Part shown: positions 7,950-17,840 of the stretch, piece after piece
How positions within the stretch are numbered: the stretch's first letter is position 1
Layout of the letters: every line of letters begins with the position of its first letter
Source: Candidatus Paraburkholderia kirkii
GTDB taxonomy: Bacteria > Pseudomonadota > Gammaproteobacteria > Burkholderiales > Burkholderiaceae
NCBI GenBank assembly: GCA_001189345.1
Contig: LFKV01000017.1
Coordinates: 24,938-88,937 of the forward strand
Direction of reading: 5' to 3'
Length of the DNA: 64,000 bases
Program-made: the position numbers and the translations under genes
Notes under the pieces: model-generated
What the model was told of the DNA's origin: nothing
What the model saw: only the letters and a program-made list of their open reading frames with translations
Database searches by the model: none

Positions 7950-8816
7950 TCAGCCGCCCGCCGCGCCGAGCAGCGGCATCGGATCGACGGCGGCGCCCGA
8001 TTTTCTCACTTCGAAATGCAGCGCCGGCGTGCCGGTCGGCCCGGTGCCCATATCCGCGATGGTCGCGCCCTGCTTGACGGTGTCGCCTTCCTTCACGAGC
8101 AGCTTCTCATTGTAGGCGTAGGCGGTCAGATAGTCGTTGCCATGCTTGACGATGATCATGCGCCCGTAGGAGCGCAGGCCGCTGCCCGCGTAGACTACCT
8201 TGCCCGAGGCCGCCGCCTTGACCGGCTGCCCGACCTTACCCTCGATATCGATGCCCTTGCTGCCGCTCGCACCGAACTTGCGCACGACTTCGCCGCGCAC
8301 CGGCCACACGAACGTGCCCTTGGGCGCGGTCGCGCTCACCGCCGTCTCGCGCTCCTCGCTCGCCGCGGGCTTTTCAGCCGCCGCTTTTTGCGACGCCGGC
8401 TTCTCCGGCATCGGCAAGAGCGGCGGCTGCGCGACACGCAATACCTGCCCGATGTTGACCTGCTTGCTCTCGGGCAGATTGTTCCAGGTGACCAGATCGG
8501 CAGGCTTTTGCTTGAAGGTTCGCGAAATGCCGTAGAGCGTGTCGCCCGGCTTCACGCGATAGAACCCCGGCTCGACAGGCGCGGGCGCCGCCGACACCGC
8601 CGGCACGACCGGCGCGGGCGTGACGCTCGGCGCCGTGCTCTGCACGACCGGCGGCGCACTCATCGCCGAACTTTCGACGATCGGCGCGGGCGTCCGCGGC
8701 GTCGACGAACATCCTGCCAGCCCGGCGGCAATTCCCGCTGCGAGCGTCACGCCCGCAATCGCCGTTCTGGAGCTCGATCCGAAACTCTCCTTGTGCATCA
8801 CCACCAGCTTTCTCAT
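7950..8816 (-). CDS. LysM/M23-domain lipoprotein, NlpD/ActS-like amidase activator
   Basis: Complete 288-residue lipoprotein. Signal peptide with lipobox LAGCSS near residue 35, a Pro/Ala/Val-rich linker, a LysM domain (FYRVKPGDTLYGISRTF, about 84-130) and a degenerate M23 (LytM) domain from about 168 with GSKGIDIEG and ALHFEVR. The first zinc-ligand His of active M23 peptidases is replaced (KGID context), as in NlpD/ActS, which do not cut peptidoglycan but activate AmiC-type amidases during cell separation. The surE-pcm-rpoS neighbourhood of classical nlpD is absent, so this is probably the second (ActS/YgeR-like) paralogue. Intact. Confidence 0.85.
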   Translation of the reverse strand: MRKLVVMHKESFGSSSRTAIAGVTLAAGIAAGLAGCSSTPRTPAPIVESSAMSAPPVVQSTAPSVTPAPVVPAVSAAPAPVEPGFYRVKPGDTLYGISRTFKQKPADLVTWNNLPESKQVNIGQVLRVAQPPLLPMPEKPASQKAAAEKPAASEERETAVSATAPKGTFVWPVRGEVVRKFGASGSKGIDIEGKVGQPVKAAASGKVVYAGSGLRSYGRMIIVKHGNDYLTAYAYNEKLLVKEGDTVKQGATIADMGTGPTGTPALHFEVRKSGAAVDPMPLLGAAGG

Positions 8817-9241
8817 GCTTTTTGTCTTGAACTTTTCTAACTTTTCGGCCGCGCTCGCACGCGGCGCCCTTCGTCACGCGCGTCTGCCCGATGCCACGCC
8901 GTGACCGCCGTGCCCTGCACCCGCTCGCGCCGCAAGAATCCCAATTTCTGAAGCCATACAACTTCGCCAGCATAAAACATTACGGGCGCAAATTCGTCCG
9001 AGTGACCTAAACGACACATTTCGGCCGCGGATCGCGAACCTGACTCTTTGGCATTCTAAATTTTTGACGTACGCCGCCGGACCCTGCCGCCGCCTGCCCG
9101 CGCGGAGCGTCGGCGCGCTCCCGCTCGACAATCCTTGACAGTTTCAAAGCCCTTGGGCCCATCGTTTCAGCTACATTCGCCGCGCCTGGAAGCGGGGCAT
9201 TCCCGCGACCTGCAACCCTCATATTTTCGGAGTCTCAGCTC
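8817..9241. other. 425-bp intergenic region between divergent genes
   Basis: No coding frame with a ribosome-binding site or family similarity was found. A TTGACA hexamer at 9135-9140 could be the -35 of the GlsB gene on the plus strand, but no convincing -10 is at standard spacing (TACATT lies too far). It probably holds the two divergent promoters. Confidence 0.4.
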
Positions 9242-9493
9242 ATGCAACACGGAATCATCCTCAGCCTGATCATCGGCGGCGTGGCTGGCTGGCTCGTCGG
9301 CCTCATCATGAACGGCAGCGGCTTCGGCATGCTGGTGGACATCGTCGTCGGCATCGTGGGCGGCGTAGTCGGCGGCTGGATCTTCGGCACGCTCGGCATC
9401 TCGTTCGGCGCCGGCATCTTCGGCACGCTCGTGACGGCCGTGATCGGCGCGGTCGTGCTGCTCTTCGTCATCCGCCTCTTCCGCCGCGGCTGA
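9242..9493 (+). CDS. GlsB/YeaQ/YmgE family stress-response membrane protein
   Basis: 83-residue, almost entirely hydrophobic protein with three Gly-rich membrane segments (GGVAGWLVGLIMNGSGFG; DIVVGIVGGVVGGWIFG; and a C-terminal helix ending FVIRLFRRG). This is the transglycosylase-associated/GlsB family, small inner-membrane proteins induced by general stress whose molecular role is unsettled. Length is typical and there is no defect. A strong hairpin follows at 9506. Confidence 0.88.
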   Translation: MQHGIILSLIIGGVAGWLVGLIMNGSGFGMLVDIVVGIVGGVVGGWIFGTLGISFGAGIFGTLVTAVIGAVVLLFVIRLFRRG

Positions 9494-9505
9494 AGCAATT
9501 TCACC

Positions 9506-9541
9506 GCGCCCGCGAGACCGTCATGGCGGCCTCGCGGGCGC
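9506..9541. terminator. Bidirectional hairpin terminator
   Basis: Perfect 11-bp inverted repeat GCGCCCGCGAG (9506-9516) / CTCGCGGGCGC (9531-9541) with a 14-base loop, between the convergent GlsB gene (ends 9493) and dedA-like gene (ends 9553). No U-tract. Confidence 0.6.
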
Positions 9542-9552
9542 TGGCTCGCTCA

Positions 9553-10215
9553 TCAAGCCTTCGAGTTGCGACGGCGGCTCATTTTCCACAGCGCGTCCAG
9601 CGCGATCGGCACGACGGCCGCGCCGATACCCACCAGCACGATCACGTTCAGATACTGCTTGATGAACGGAATGTTGCCGAAGAAGTAGCCGAGCAGCACG
9701 AGCAACAGCACCCAGATCAGCGCGCCCAGCGTATTGAAGAGCTGAAAGCGCGTGTGACTCATCGCCGACACCCCCGCGACGAACGGCGCGAACGTGCGCA
9801 CGACCGGCACGAAACGCGCGATCACGATGGCCTTGCCGCCGTGCCGCTCGTAGAAGTTGTGGGTTTTCTGCAGCGCCGCCCGGTCGAGAAACCGCTCCAG
9901 CACGGGAATGCGGGCGTCGAAGACCTTCGGCCCGATGGCGCGGCCGATCCAGTAATTCACCGTGTTGCCCGATATTGCCGCGACGAGCAGAAGCGCGATC
10001 AGCGCGAACAGGTCCATCTCGTGCGTGGCGGCGAACGTCCCGCCGATGAAGAGTAGCGAATCGCCCGGCAGGAACGGGAACACGACGAGCCCGGTTTCGC
10101 AGAACACGATCAGGAACAACACCGCGTAGACCCAGGCGCCGTAATGCTGGATGAAGTCACCGAGCGACTTGTCGATGTGAAGGATGAGTCCCGCGAATTG
10201 CAGCAGCGTGTCCAA
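9553..10215 (-). CDS. DedA family membrane protein
   Basis: I place the start at TTG 10215 because a GAGGAAA box sits just upstream and the protein then begins LDTLLQFAGLILHIDKSL, as DedA proteins do; the longer frame upstream looks non-coding. The 220 residues include the family hallmarks FLPGDSLLF (re-entrant loop), SGNTVNYWIGR and the basic/proline segment FVPVVRTFAPFVAG, with several membrane helices and a basic tail. DedA/VTT proteins scramble or transport lipids such as undecaprenyl phosphate and support membrane homeostasis. Intact; which DedA paralogue cannot be told. Confidence 0.88.
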   Translation of the reverse strand: MDTLLQFAGLILHIDKSLGDFIQHYGAWVYAVLFLIVFCETGLVVFPFLPGDSLLFIGGTFAATHEMDLFALIALLLVAAISGNTVNYWIGRAIGPKVFDARIPVLERFLDRAALQKTHNFYERHGGKAIVIARFVPVVRTFAPFVAGVSAMSHTRFQLFNTLGALIWVLLLVLLGYFFGNIPFIKQYLNVIVLVGIGAAVVPIALDALWKMSRRRNSKA

Positions 10216-10406
10216 AAGCTTTCCTCGAAAAAATGAGGCGGCGGCCGGCAAAAACCGGTCGCGGGCGACGAATGCAGGAGTCGCCCCATGATACCGAAGT
10301 GGCACGTCGCATCGGTTAAAAAGCGCGCATCCGGGCGCCATTTTTCAACGGCTCGGCGGACATGGACAGACGCGGGCCGGCGAGCGAGCGGGTCGCGGCG
10401 AATCGT

Positions 10407-10421
10407 TATAATTTCGCCATG
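10407..10421 (+). promoter_or_regulatory. -10 box abutting the mutL start (possible leaderless mRNA)
   Basis: A perfect TATAAT at 10407-10412 ends only 6 bases before the mutL ATG (10419). A transcript starting at the usual 6-8 bases downstream would begin at or near the A of ATG, and no Shine-Dalgarno precedes it. The -35 region is weak. Confidence 0.45.
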
Positions 10422-12386
10422 GCCGACCTCAACGAACCCTCCGCCGGCGCAATGACCGCCGCTTTGGCCGTCGATGGCGCGCGCCGTTCGCGCGCCATCG
10501 CGCCGCTGCCCGACCAGCTCATCAGCCAGATTGCTGCGGGCGAGGTGGTGGAGCGGCCGGCGTCGGTCGTCAAGGAGCTGCTGGAAAACGCCCTCGACGC
10601 GGGCGCGCGCACGCTGCGCATCACGCTCGACGAAGGCGGCGTGAAACGGATCGTCGTCGCCGACGACGGCTGCGGCATCCCGCCCGGCGAACTTCCCCTC
10701 GCCCTCATGCGCCACGCGACGAGCAAGATCCGCTCGCTCGCCGAGCTCGAGGCCGTCGCCACGCTCGGGTTTCGCGGCGAGGCGATCGCGTCGATCGCGT
10801 CCGTCGCCGAACTGTTCATCACGAGCCGTACCGAAACCTGTCCGCACGCGACGCGCATCGATGCGCAGACCGGCGCGATTTCGCCCGCCGCGGGCAACGT
10901 CGGCACGACGATGGAAGTGCGCGAGCTGTACTTCAACACGCCCGCGCGCCGCAAGTTCCTGAAGAGCGAACAGACCGAGCTCGGCCATTGCCTCGAAGTG
11001 ATTCGCCGCACGGCGCTTACGCGCCCGGACGTCGCGATTTCGGTGATCCACAACGGCCGCGCCGTCGAACACTGGAACGCGAGCGATCCGCAGACGCGCG
11101 TGGCGAAGATTCTCGGCGAGATGTTCGAGATCTCGCATCTGCCGCTCGACGAGCGCGCCGGGCCGCTCGCGGTCTACGGCTGCGCGGGCCTGCCGACGGC
11201 GAGCCGCGGCCGCGCCGACCAGCAGTATTTCTTCGTAAACGGCCGCTTCGTGCGCGACAAGCTGCTCACGCACGCCGTGCGCGCCGCGTACGAGGACGTT
11301 CTGCACGGCAACCGTTATCCGGCCTATGTGCTGTTTCTCGATCTGCCGCCCGAATCCGTCGACGTGAACGTGCATCCGTCGAAAATCGAAGTGCGCTTCC
11401 GCGATTCGCGCTCGATTCACCAGTACGTCTTTCACGCTGTGCAGCGCGTGCTCGCGCGGCACGCGGGCGCGTCGCCGGAAACGACATCGGGCGGACACGC
11501 CGCGCAGTTGCAGCCGACCGGGCCGGCGTCGTTCAGCGCGAAGCCGTTCGCCGGCGCGGACACGCCTGTCACGAAAAGCGAAAGCGGCACGACCTGGATG
11601 CGCCAGTCGCGCATGACGCAAGGCACGCTGCCGCTCGCGCTCTACGACGCGCTGTCCGGCCGCAAGGACCTCGCCGCGGGCACGCCGGACGCGGCGACGA
11701 CCATCGACACGCCGTACCCGACGCCCGAGCAGGCACCCGCCGCACCGGTATGGGCGAGCGACAGCGCGCCTGCCGCGTCCGCTCCGCTCGACCACGCCGG
11801 CGATCAGCCGCTCGGCTTCGCCGTCGGCCAGATTCACGGCATCTATGTGCTGGCGCAGAATGCGCGCGGGCTCGTCATCGTCGACATGCACGCCGCGCAC
11901 GAGCGCATTCTCTACGAGCAGTTCAAGCACGCGCTCGCCAATCGCGCGATCGTGGTGCAGCCGCTCCTGATTCCGGTGTCGATGACGGCCGACCCGGTCG
12001 AGATCGGCGTCGTCGAGGAAGAGCGCGAAACGCTCGATGCGCTCGGCTTCGACCTCGCGGCGCTCTCGCCGACGTCGATCGCGATCCGTGCCGTGCCCGC
12101 GCTGCTGAAGGACGCCGATTTGCAGTCGCTCGCGCGCGCGGTGCTCGCGGACCTGCACGCCTACGGCGGCTCGCGCGTGCTCACCGAGTGCCAGCACGAG
12201 CTGCTCGGCACGCTCGCCTGCCACAACGCGGTGCGGGCGAACCGGCGGCTCACGCTCGACGAGATGAATGCGCTCCTGCGCCAGATGGAAGCGACCGAGC
12301 GCGCCGATCAGTGCAATCACGGCCGGCCGACGTGGTATCAGCTGACGCTCGCCGATCTCGACCGCCTCTTCATGCGCGGACAATGA
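10419..12386 (+). CDS. mutL: DNA mismatch repair protein MutL
   Basis: 655-residue MutL, intact. The N-terminal GHKL ATPase is clear: [20 protein letters not shown] with NALDAG, DDGCGI, and TLGFRGEAI; the family's NVHPSK lever segment follows. The C-terminal dimerisation domain carries [12 protein letters not shown], the DQHA(X)2E(X)4E endonuclease motif absent from E. coli MutL, plus [12 protein letters not shown] and CNHGRPTW, so this should be a nicking MutL. ATG 10419 is preferred over an upstream in-frame ATG at 10362. The TGA overlaps the miaA ATG. An intact mutL argues that the many indels in this window are not due to loss of this particular protein. Confidence 0.96.
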   Translation: MADLNEPSAGAMTAALAVDGARRSRAIAPLPDQLISQIAAGEVVERPASVVKELLENALDAGARTLRITLDEGGVKRIVVADDGCGIPPGELPLALMRHATSKIRSLAELEAVATLGFRGEAIASIASVAELFITSRTETCPHATRIDAQTGAISPAAGNVGTTMEVRELYFNTPARRKFLKSEQTELGHCLEVIRRTALTRPDVAISVIHNGRAVEHWNASDPQTRVAKILGEMFEISHLPLDERAGPLAVYGCAGLPTASRGRADQQYFFVNGRFVRDKLLTHAVRAAYEDVLHGNRYPAYVLFLDLPPESVDVNVHPSKIEVRFRDSRSIHQYVFHAVQRVLARHAGASPETTSGGHAAQLQPTGPASFSAKPFAGADTPVTKSESGTTWMRQSRMTQGTLPLALYDALSGRKDLAAGTPDAATTIDTPYPTPEQAPAAPVWASDSAPAASAPLDHAGDQPLGFAVGQIHGIYVLAQNARGLVIVDMHAAHERILYEQFKHALANRAIVVQPLLIPVSMTADPVEIGVVEEERETLDALGFDLAALSPTSIAIRAVPALLKDADLQSLARAVLADLHAYGGSRVLTECQHELLGTLACHNAVRANRRLTLDEMNALLRQMEATERADQCNHGRPTWYQLTLADLDRLFMRGQ

Positions 12387-13330
12387 GCGATTCGGCTTTG
12401 CCTGTGGCCTGTTTGCTCGGACCCACGGCGTCCGGAAAAACGGCCGCCGCGCTCGCGTTCGCGGCCCGGCATCCGGTCGAGATCGTCAGCGTGGATTCCG
12501 CGCTCGTGTATCGCGAGATGGACATCGGCACGGCCAAGCCGGACGCGCGGGAGCGGGCGGCGGCACCGCATCATCTGATCGACATCATCGATCCCGCCGA
12601 AACATACTCCGCCGCGCAGTTTCGCGCGGATGCGCTCAGGCTCGTCGGCGAGATCGTCGCGCGCGGCAAGGTACCGCTGCTGGTCGGCGGCACGATGCTG
12701 TACTACAAAGCGCTGACGCAAGGCCTCAACGACCTTCCCACCGCCGACGCAGGTGTGCGCGCCGCCCTTGACGCCGACGCGGAACGCGAAGGCTGGCCCG
12801 CGCTGCACGCGCGGCTCGCGGCGGTCGATCCGGACACCGCCGCGCGGCTTGCGCCGAACGATTCGCAGCGCATCCAGCACGCGCTGGAAATCTTCATGCT
12901 GACCGGACGGCCGATGTCCGCCCTGCTCGCCGCGCCGCGCGCGCAGGCGGAGGACGCGCCGTATCGCTTCGTGCCGGTCGCGCTGGAGCCATCGGACCGG
13001 GCGGTGCTGCACAGGCGTATCGAGGCGCGCTTCGATGCGATGCTCGCGCACGGTTTCATCGACGAAGTGAAGCGGCTGCGCGCGCGCGGCGACCTCGACC
13101 TGTCGATGCCGTCGATGCGCTGTGTCGGCTATCGGCAGGCCTGGGAATTCCTCGACGGCGCGACGAGCCATGCCGAGATGCGCGACAAGGGCGTGTTCGC
13201 GACGCGGCAGCTGTGCAAGCGTCAGTTGACGTGGCTCAGGGCGATGCCGGAGCGCATCGTCGTGGATTGCTGCGCGGCGGATGCGACGGAGCGAGCGGTG
13301 GAGGCGGTGGAGCGGGTGACGCGAACGTAG
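12383..13330 (+). CDS. miaA: tRNA dimethylallyltransferase MiaA
   Basis: 315 residues, starting at the ATG that overlaps the mutL stop (ATGA). MiaA transfers the dimethylallyl group to A37 of tRNAs reading UNN codons. It has the P-loop GPTASGKT at residues 13-20, [16 protein letters not shown], and the [14 protein letters not shown] segment involved in tRNA recognition. Length and order are normal. The mutL-miaA pair is a common proteobacterial operon. Confidence 0.96.
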   Translation: MSDSALPVACLLGPTASGKTAAALAFAARHPVEIVSVDSALVYREMDIGTAKPDARERAAAPHHLIDIIDPAETYSAAQFRADALRLVGEIVARGKVPLLVGGTMLYYKALTQGLNDLPTADAGVRAALDADAEREGWPALHARLAAVDPDTAARLAPNDSQRIQHALEIFMLTGRPMSALLAAPRAQAEDAPYRFVPVALEPSDRAVLHRRIEARFDAMLAHGFIDEVKRLRARGDLDLSMPSMRCVGYRQAWEFLDGATSHAEMRDKGVFATRQLCKRQLTWLRAMPERIVVDCCAADATERAVEAVERVTRT

Positions 13331-13333
13331 GCC

Positions 13334-13366
13334 CAAAAACAAAAACCCCGCACTCCGCGAGGGTTG
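13334..13366 (-). terminator. Rho-independent terminator of purM
   Basis: Read on the minus strand just past the purM stop: AACCC-T-CGC pairing with GCG-GGGTT (one bulged T, loop GGAGT), followed by TTTTTGTTTTTGGG. It lies between convergent miaA and purM. Confidence 0.7.
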
Positions 13367-13388
13367 TTGTCCATGCGACCCGGCGATC

Positions 13389-14444
13389 TCAAACCACCAC
13401 CGTCTGCGCCTCCCTTTCCTTGCTTTCCCGCACGACGCCGATCTGCCAGACCTGCTCGCCCGCCGCGGACAGCAGCCCGGTCGCCGCCTGGGCGTCTTCT
13501 GCCGCGACGATCACCGCCATCCCGATTCCGCAGTTGAACACGCGATGCATCCCCGCATCCGCCACGCCGCCGTGCTTCTGCAGCCACGCGAACAGCGGCG
13601 GCAACGGCCACGCGCGATGATCCAGCTCCGCCGTCAGACCTTCGCGCAGCACGCGCGGAATGTTCTCGACGAGCCCGCCGCCCGTGATGTGCGCCATGCC
13701 CTTCACTGTCACGCTCTGCATCGTCGAAAGCAGCGACTTCACGTAGATGCGCGTCGGCGCCATCAGAGCGTCGGCGAGCGAGCGGCCGTCGAAGTCCGCG
13801 TCCAGATCCGGATTCGCGCGCTCGATGATCTTGCGCACCAGCGAATAGCCGTTCGAATGAATGCCGCTCGAGGCAAGCCCCAGCACGAGGTCGCCCGGCT
13901 TGATGGTGCTGCCGTCGATGATCCGGCTCTTCTCCACCGCGCCGACCGCAAAGCCCGCGAGATCGTATTCGCCGTCCGGATACATGCCCGGCATTTCCGC
14001 CGTCTCGCCGCCGATCAGCGCGCAGCCCGCCAGCTCGCAACCCTGCGCGATGCCCTTCACGACGTCGGCGGCCGTGTCGACGTCCAGCTTGCCGCACGCG
14101 AAATAATCGAGGAAGAAGAGCGGCTCGGCGCCCTGCACGAGGATGTCGTTCACGCTCATCGCGACGAGATCCTGGCCGACGGTGTCGTGGCGGTTCAGCG
14201 TGAACGCCAGACGCAGCTTCGTGCCGACGCCGTCCGTGCCCGACACGAGCACCGGCTCCTTGTACTTCTTCGGCACCTCGAACAGCGCGCCGAATCCGCC
14301 GATGCCGCCCAGCACGCCGTCGCGCAACGTCTTTTTGGCAAACGGCTTGATGCGATCGACAAGCGCGTCGCCCGCGTCGATGTCCACGCCCGCGTCGCGA
14401 TACGACAAACCCTGGGCGCCGGAGGCGGATTTCGGTTGATTCAT
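13389..14444 (-). CDS. purM: Phosphoribosylformylglycinamidine cyclo-ligase (AIR synthetase)
   Basis: 351 residues from ATG 14444 ([19 protein letters not shown]). PurM closes FGAM to AIR with ATP in purine synthesis. Family signatures are intact: [13 protein letters not shown] at the N-terminus, [14 protein letters not shown], the [20 protein letters not shown] active-site region, [11 protein letters not shown] and [14 protein letters not shown]. The longer frame upstream of 14444 is rejected because it has no family similarity. Monocistronic, divergent from hda, with its own terminator. Confidence 0.96.
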   Translation of the reverse strand: MNQPKSASGAQGLSYRDAGVDIDAGDALVDRIKPFAKKTLRDGVLGGIGGFGALFEVPKKYKEPVLVSGTDGVGTKLRLAFTLNRHDTVGQDLVAMSVNDILVQGAEPLFFLDYFACGKLDVDTAADVVKGIAQGCELAGCALIGGETAEMPGMYPDGEYDLAGFAVGAVEKSRIIDGSTIKPGDLVLGLASSGIHSNGYSLVRKIIERANPDLDADFDGRSLADALMAPTRIYVKSLLSTMQSVTVKGMAHITGGGLVENIPRVLREGLTAELDHRAWPLPPLFAWLQKHGGVADAGMHRVFNCGIGMAVIVAAEDAQAATGLLSAAGEQVWQIGVVRESKEREAQTVVV

Positions 14445-14683
14445 GGGGGGAGTGCGAGCAGGTCGGTAAAATGCGATTTTACCCGATGATGACCCGACGA
14501 CCGGATTTCCCGCGCGCGAGAAAAACCACGACGACGCTCTTTTCGAGATCCAGGGGGTGACCAAACGAGCGCGGCCGCGAAAAGCGCGTATGGTTGCCGG
14601 CAGCGGCTTCGCGCGCGATCGCGCGGCTCATCCGCCCGTTTTCAAGATACGCCCAACCCAAGGCCCGACGAAACCGATCTCCC

Positions 14684-15496
14684 GTGCAACGCCAACTGAC
14701 GCTCGATCTCGGCACGCCGCCGCCCGCCACCTTCGACAATTTCTTCGCCGCCGGCAATCACGAGCTGATCTCGCGGCTGCGCGAGCTCGAAGGCGCGCTC
14801 GCAGCCGGGCCGGTCGCGGACCGCACGTTCTACGTCTGGGGCGAGCCGGGCAGCGGCTGCAGCCATCTGCTGCAGGCGCTCACGCACGAGGCGAACGGCC
14901 ACGGGCGCTATCTGAGCCCGCAAAGCGCGCTCAACGCGTTCGGCTTCGATCCGCGCGTGACGCTCTACGCCATCGACGATTGCGATCGCCTTGCGCCGGC
15001 GCAGCAGATCGCGCTCTTCAATCTCTTCAACGAGGTGCGCGCGCACCCGACGAGCGCCCTCGTCGCCACCGGCAACGACGCGCCGCTCGCGCTCACCGTG
15101 CGCGAAGACCTGCGCACGCGGCTCGGCTGGGGTCTGGTGTTCCATCTGCAGCCGCTCTCGGACGAAGCCAAGGCGTCGGTGCTGAAACACGCGGCGCGCG
15201 AGCGCGGCATCGTGCTGTCGGACGACGTGCCCGGCTATCTGCTCACGCACTTCCGCCGCGACATGCCGAGCCTCATGGCCCTGCTCGACGAGCTCGACCG
15301 TTTCTCGCTGGAGCAAAAGCGTGCCGTGACGCGCCCGCTCCTGCGCGCGATGCTCCAGCAGAGCGGGCGTGCCGCGCCGCTCGTTTCCGTAACCGCCGAG
15401 GACGCGCCCGCCCGGCCTACCGACCTCCTGGGCGATCCGCTCGATCCCGATTCCGGCCCGGCCGCGCCGGACAACGATCCGACCCGCTTCAAGTAG
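14684..15496 (+). CDS. hda: DnaA regulatory inactivator Hda
   Basis: 270 residues from GTG 14684, beginning QRQLTLDLGTPPPATFDNF, the Hda N-terminus that contains the QLTLDL clamp-binding motif for the DNA polymerase beta clamp. AAA+ fold homologous to DnaA: altered P-loop GEPGSGCSHLLQ (lysine not conserved in Hda), Walker B-like LYAIDDCDRL and the sensor region DLRTRLGWG. Hda with the clamp stimulates DnaA-ATP hydrolysis after replication starts. The C-terminal tail of about 35 residues is Pro/Asp-rich. Followed closely by the HAD phosphatase and pcnB. Confidence 0.93.
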   Translation: MQRQLTLDLGTPPPATFDNFFAAGNHELISRLRELEGALAAGPVADRTFYVWGEPGSGCSHLLQALTHEANGHGRYLSPQSALNAFGFDPRVTLYAIDDCDRLAPAQQIALFNLFNEVRAHPTSALVATGNDAPLALTVREDLRTRLGWGLVFHLQPLSDEAKASVLKHAARERGIVLSDDVPGYLLTHFRRDMPSLMALLDELDRFSLEQKRAVTRPLLRAMLQQSGRAAPLVSVTAEDAPARPTDLLGDPLDPDSGPAAPDNDPTRFK

Positions 15497-15507
15497 AATG
15501 CGCACCC

Positions 15508-16194
15508 ATGAACCTCGCCCTCTTTGATCTCGATCACACGCTCATTCCCACCGACAGCGACCACGAATGGGGGCGCTTCATGGTGAAGCTCGGCATCGTC
15601 GACGCGGATTCCTTCGCGCGTCAGAACGACGTCTTTTACGCTGATTACAAGGCGGGCGGGCTCGACATCAACGCCTATCTGCACGCGATGCTCGCGCCGC
15701 TCGCGAAATACTCGCGCGAGCAGCTTACCGACTGGAACGCGCAGTTCATGCGCGAGGTGATCAATCCGCGCATCGTGCCGGCCGCGGTCACGCTCGTGCG
15801 CGAGCATCAGGACAACGGCGATCTCTGCTGTCTCGTCACCGCGACCAACGCGTTCATCACCGCGCCGATCGCGGACGCATTCGGCATCGAAACGCTCATC
15901 GCATGCGAAGTCGAGACGGTCGGCAATCATCCGCAAGGCGCGCTCACCAGCCGGCCGACCGGCACGCCGAGCTATCGCGAAGGCAAGATCGTGCGCGTGG
16001 AGCAATGGCTCGCGTCGCTCGGCAAGAAGCTCGCGGACTTCAAGCACAGCTATTTCTACAGCGACTCGCACAACGACATCCCGCTCCTCGAGCGCGTCAC
16101 CGACCCCGTCGCCACCAATCCGGACGACACCCTGCGCGCGCATGCGCAAGCCAAAGGCTGGCGCATCCTGAATCTCTTCAACACACGTGATTAA
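15508..16194 (+). CDS. HAD-superfamily phosphatase, subfamily IB (CicA/SerB-like)
   Basis: 228 residues. Motif I LALFDLDHTLIPTDSD (catalytic Asp pair), an LVTATNAFI motif II, and motif III/IV YFYSDSHNDIPLLERVTDPVA mark the HAD-IB branch, whose members include phosphoserine phosphatase relatives and CicA. The EGKIVR segment is typical. The specific substrate is unknown. It starts 12 bases after hda and overlaps the start of pcnB, an arrangement conserved in Burkholderiaceae. Intact. Confidence 0.9.
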   Translation: MNLALFDLDHTLIPTDSDHEWGRFMVKLGIVDADSFARQNDVFYADYKAGGLDINAYLHAMLAPLAKYSREQLTDWNAQFMREVINPRIVPAAVTLVREHQDNGDLCCLVTATNAFITAPIADAFGIETLIACEVETVGNHPQGALTSRPTGTPSYREGKIVRVEQWLASLGKKLADFKHSYFYSDSHNDIPLLERVTDPVATNPDDTLRAHAQAKGWRILNLFNTRD

Positions 16195-17755
16195 AAAACT
16201 CATCCGCAAGCTGTTCGGGCAAGAAAGCGCCGCGGCCAACGACAATCCGACTACTTCGCTCGCCGCGAAACCCGCCCGCAAGAGCACGCGCAAGAAAGCC
16301 GCCGCGCCCGCGAAGCGCGACCCGAACGTGCCGGTCATCCTGTCTTCGGACATTCACGGCATAGATCCGTCGCTGATCTCGAAGAACGCCATCCGCGTGA
16401 CCGACGGCCTGCAGCACGCGGGGCATCGCGCGTTCATCGTCGGCGGCGCGGTGCGCGATCTGCTGCTCGGCGTGGCGCCCAAGGACTTCGACGTCGCCAC
16501 CGACGCGACGCCCGACCAGGTGCAGAAGCTCTTTCGCCGCGCGCGCATCATCGGGCGGCGCTTTCAGATCGTGCACGTGCAGTTCGGGCAGGAAATTATC
16601 GAGACGTCGACCTTCCGCGCGCTGATGGACGCGCCGCCGGCGGAAACGGCGGCGGAACCGCCGCGCCGCCTGAAGCGCGGCGAGCTCGACAACCGCACGC
16701 ACGCCGTCGATGCGAGCGGCCGCGTGCTGCGCGACAACGTCTGGGGCGAGCAGCACGAGGACGCCACGCGCCGCGACTTCACCATCAACGCGATGTACTA
16801 CGATCCGGCCACGCAGACCGTGCTGGACTATCACGACGGCATGGCCGATATCCGCGCGCGCCTGCTCCGCATGATCGGCGATCCGGCCACGCGCTATCGC
16901 GAAGACCCGGTGCGCATGCTGCGCGTGGTGCGCTTCGCGGCGAAGCTCGGCTTCGAGATCGACGAGGCGACGCGCGCGCCGATCCGGGAACTCGCCGACC
17001 TGATGAACAACGTGCCGGCCGCGCGTCTCTTCGACGAGATGCTGAAGCTGCTGCTGTCCGGTCATGCGCTCGCGTGCCTCACGCGGCTGCGTCAGGAAGG
17101 CCTGCATTATGGCGTGCTGCCCCTGCTCGATGTCGTGCTCGAGCAGCCGCACGGCGAGAAGTTCGTCACGCTTGCGCTCACCAGCACCGACGAGCGCGTG
17201 CGCACGGGCAAGCCCGTTTCGCCGGGCTTTCTGTTCGCCACCTTGCTGTGGCACGACGTACAGACGCGCTGGCAGCAATACACCGCGAACGGCGAATATC
17301 CGGTGCCGGCGCTGCATCGCGCGATGGACGACGTCCTCGACATGCAGACCGAGAAGCTCGCGATCCACAAGCGCTACTCGTCGGACATGCGCGAGATCTG
17401 GGGTCTTCAGCACCGACTGGAAAAACGCGGCCGCAGCGCGTTGAAGCTGCTGGAACACCAAAGATTCAGAGCGGGGTATGATTTCCTGCTACTGCGTAGC
17501 GAATCGAGTGAACTCGACGCCGAGGTCGGTCAATGGTGGACTGACTTCGTGAACGGCGATCACGCCGCGCGCGAAGCCCTGCTCGCGCAAGGAGGAAAGG
17601 AACGCAGCGCGCCGAAGAAGCGGCGTCGCCGCAGCAGCGGCGCCAGGCGTCGTTCGGGCGATGCGGCAGCGCCCGGCGCGCAAGCGGAGCGAAGCGACGA
17701 CGGCGACGCGGTATCGAGCGCCGTCCCGAAGCGCGAAGACGCGGACAACGAATAA
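16187..17755 (+). CDS. pcnB: Poly(A) polymerase I
   Basis: 522 residues from GTG 16187, overlapping the preceding stop by 8 bases. PcnB adds 3' poly(A) tails that promote RNA decay. A basic N-terminal extension leads into the nucleotidyltransferase core: FIVGGAVRDLLLG, PKDFDVATDATP (metal Asp pair), RRFQIVHV, RRDFTINAMYYD and the RLLRMIGDPATRYREDPVRM segment characteristic of class-II tRNA-nucleotidyltransferase/PAP enzymes. The C-terminus is a long Arg/Lys-rich tail (KKRRRRSSGARRRSGD), an RNA-binding region of PAPs. No defect. A hairpin with a T-run follows. Confidence 0.95.
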   Translation: MIKKLIRKLFGQESAAANDNPTTSLAAKPARKSTRKKAAAPAKRDPNVPVILSSDIHGIDPSLISKNAIRVTDGLQHAGHRAFIVGGAVRDLLLGVAPKDFDVATDATPDQVQKLFRRARIIGRRFQIVHVQFGQEIIETSTFRALMDAPPAETAAEPPRRLKRGELDNRTHAVDASGRVLRDNVWGEQHEDATRRDFTINAMYYDPATQTVLDYHDGMADIRARLLRMIGDPATRYREDPVRMLRVVRFAAKLGFEIDEATRAPIRELADLMNNVPAARLFDEMLKLLLSGHALACLTRLRQEGLHYGVLPLLDVVLEQPHGEKFVTLALTSTDERVRTGKPVSPGFLFATLLWHDVQTRWQQYTANGEYPVPALHRAMDDVLDMQTEKLAIHKRYSSDMREIWGLQHRLEKRGRSALKLLEHQRFRAGYDFLLLRSESSELDAEVGQWWTDFVNGDHAAREALLAQGGKERSAPKKRRRRSSGARRRSGDAAAPGAQAERSDDGDAVSSAVPKREDADNE

Positions 17756-17775
17756 GGCCGGTTTTGGTTACAGTA

Positions 17776-17811
17776 GCGGAGAGCGACGTGCTTTCGTGCT
17801 TCTCCGCTTTT
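17776..17811 (+). terminator. Hairpin terminator or attenuator between pcnB and folK
   Basis: GCGGAGA (17776-17782) pairs with TCTCCGC (17801-17807), followed by TTTTCG. It sits 21 bases after the pcnB stop and 30 before folK, so it may attenuate rather than end the transcript. Confidence 0.5.
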
Positions 17812-17840
17812 CGCTGCAACCTACGCGTAGGACTTCTGCC

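Noticed and set aside
10988..12382. Upstream extension of the miaA frame across mutL
   Set aside because: The sequence is an out-of-frame reading of mutL; MiaA homology starts only at ATG 12383.
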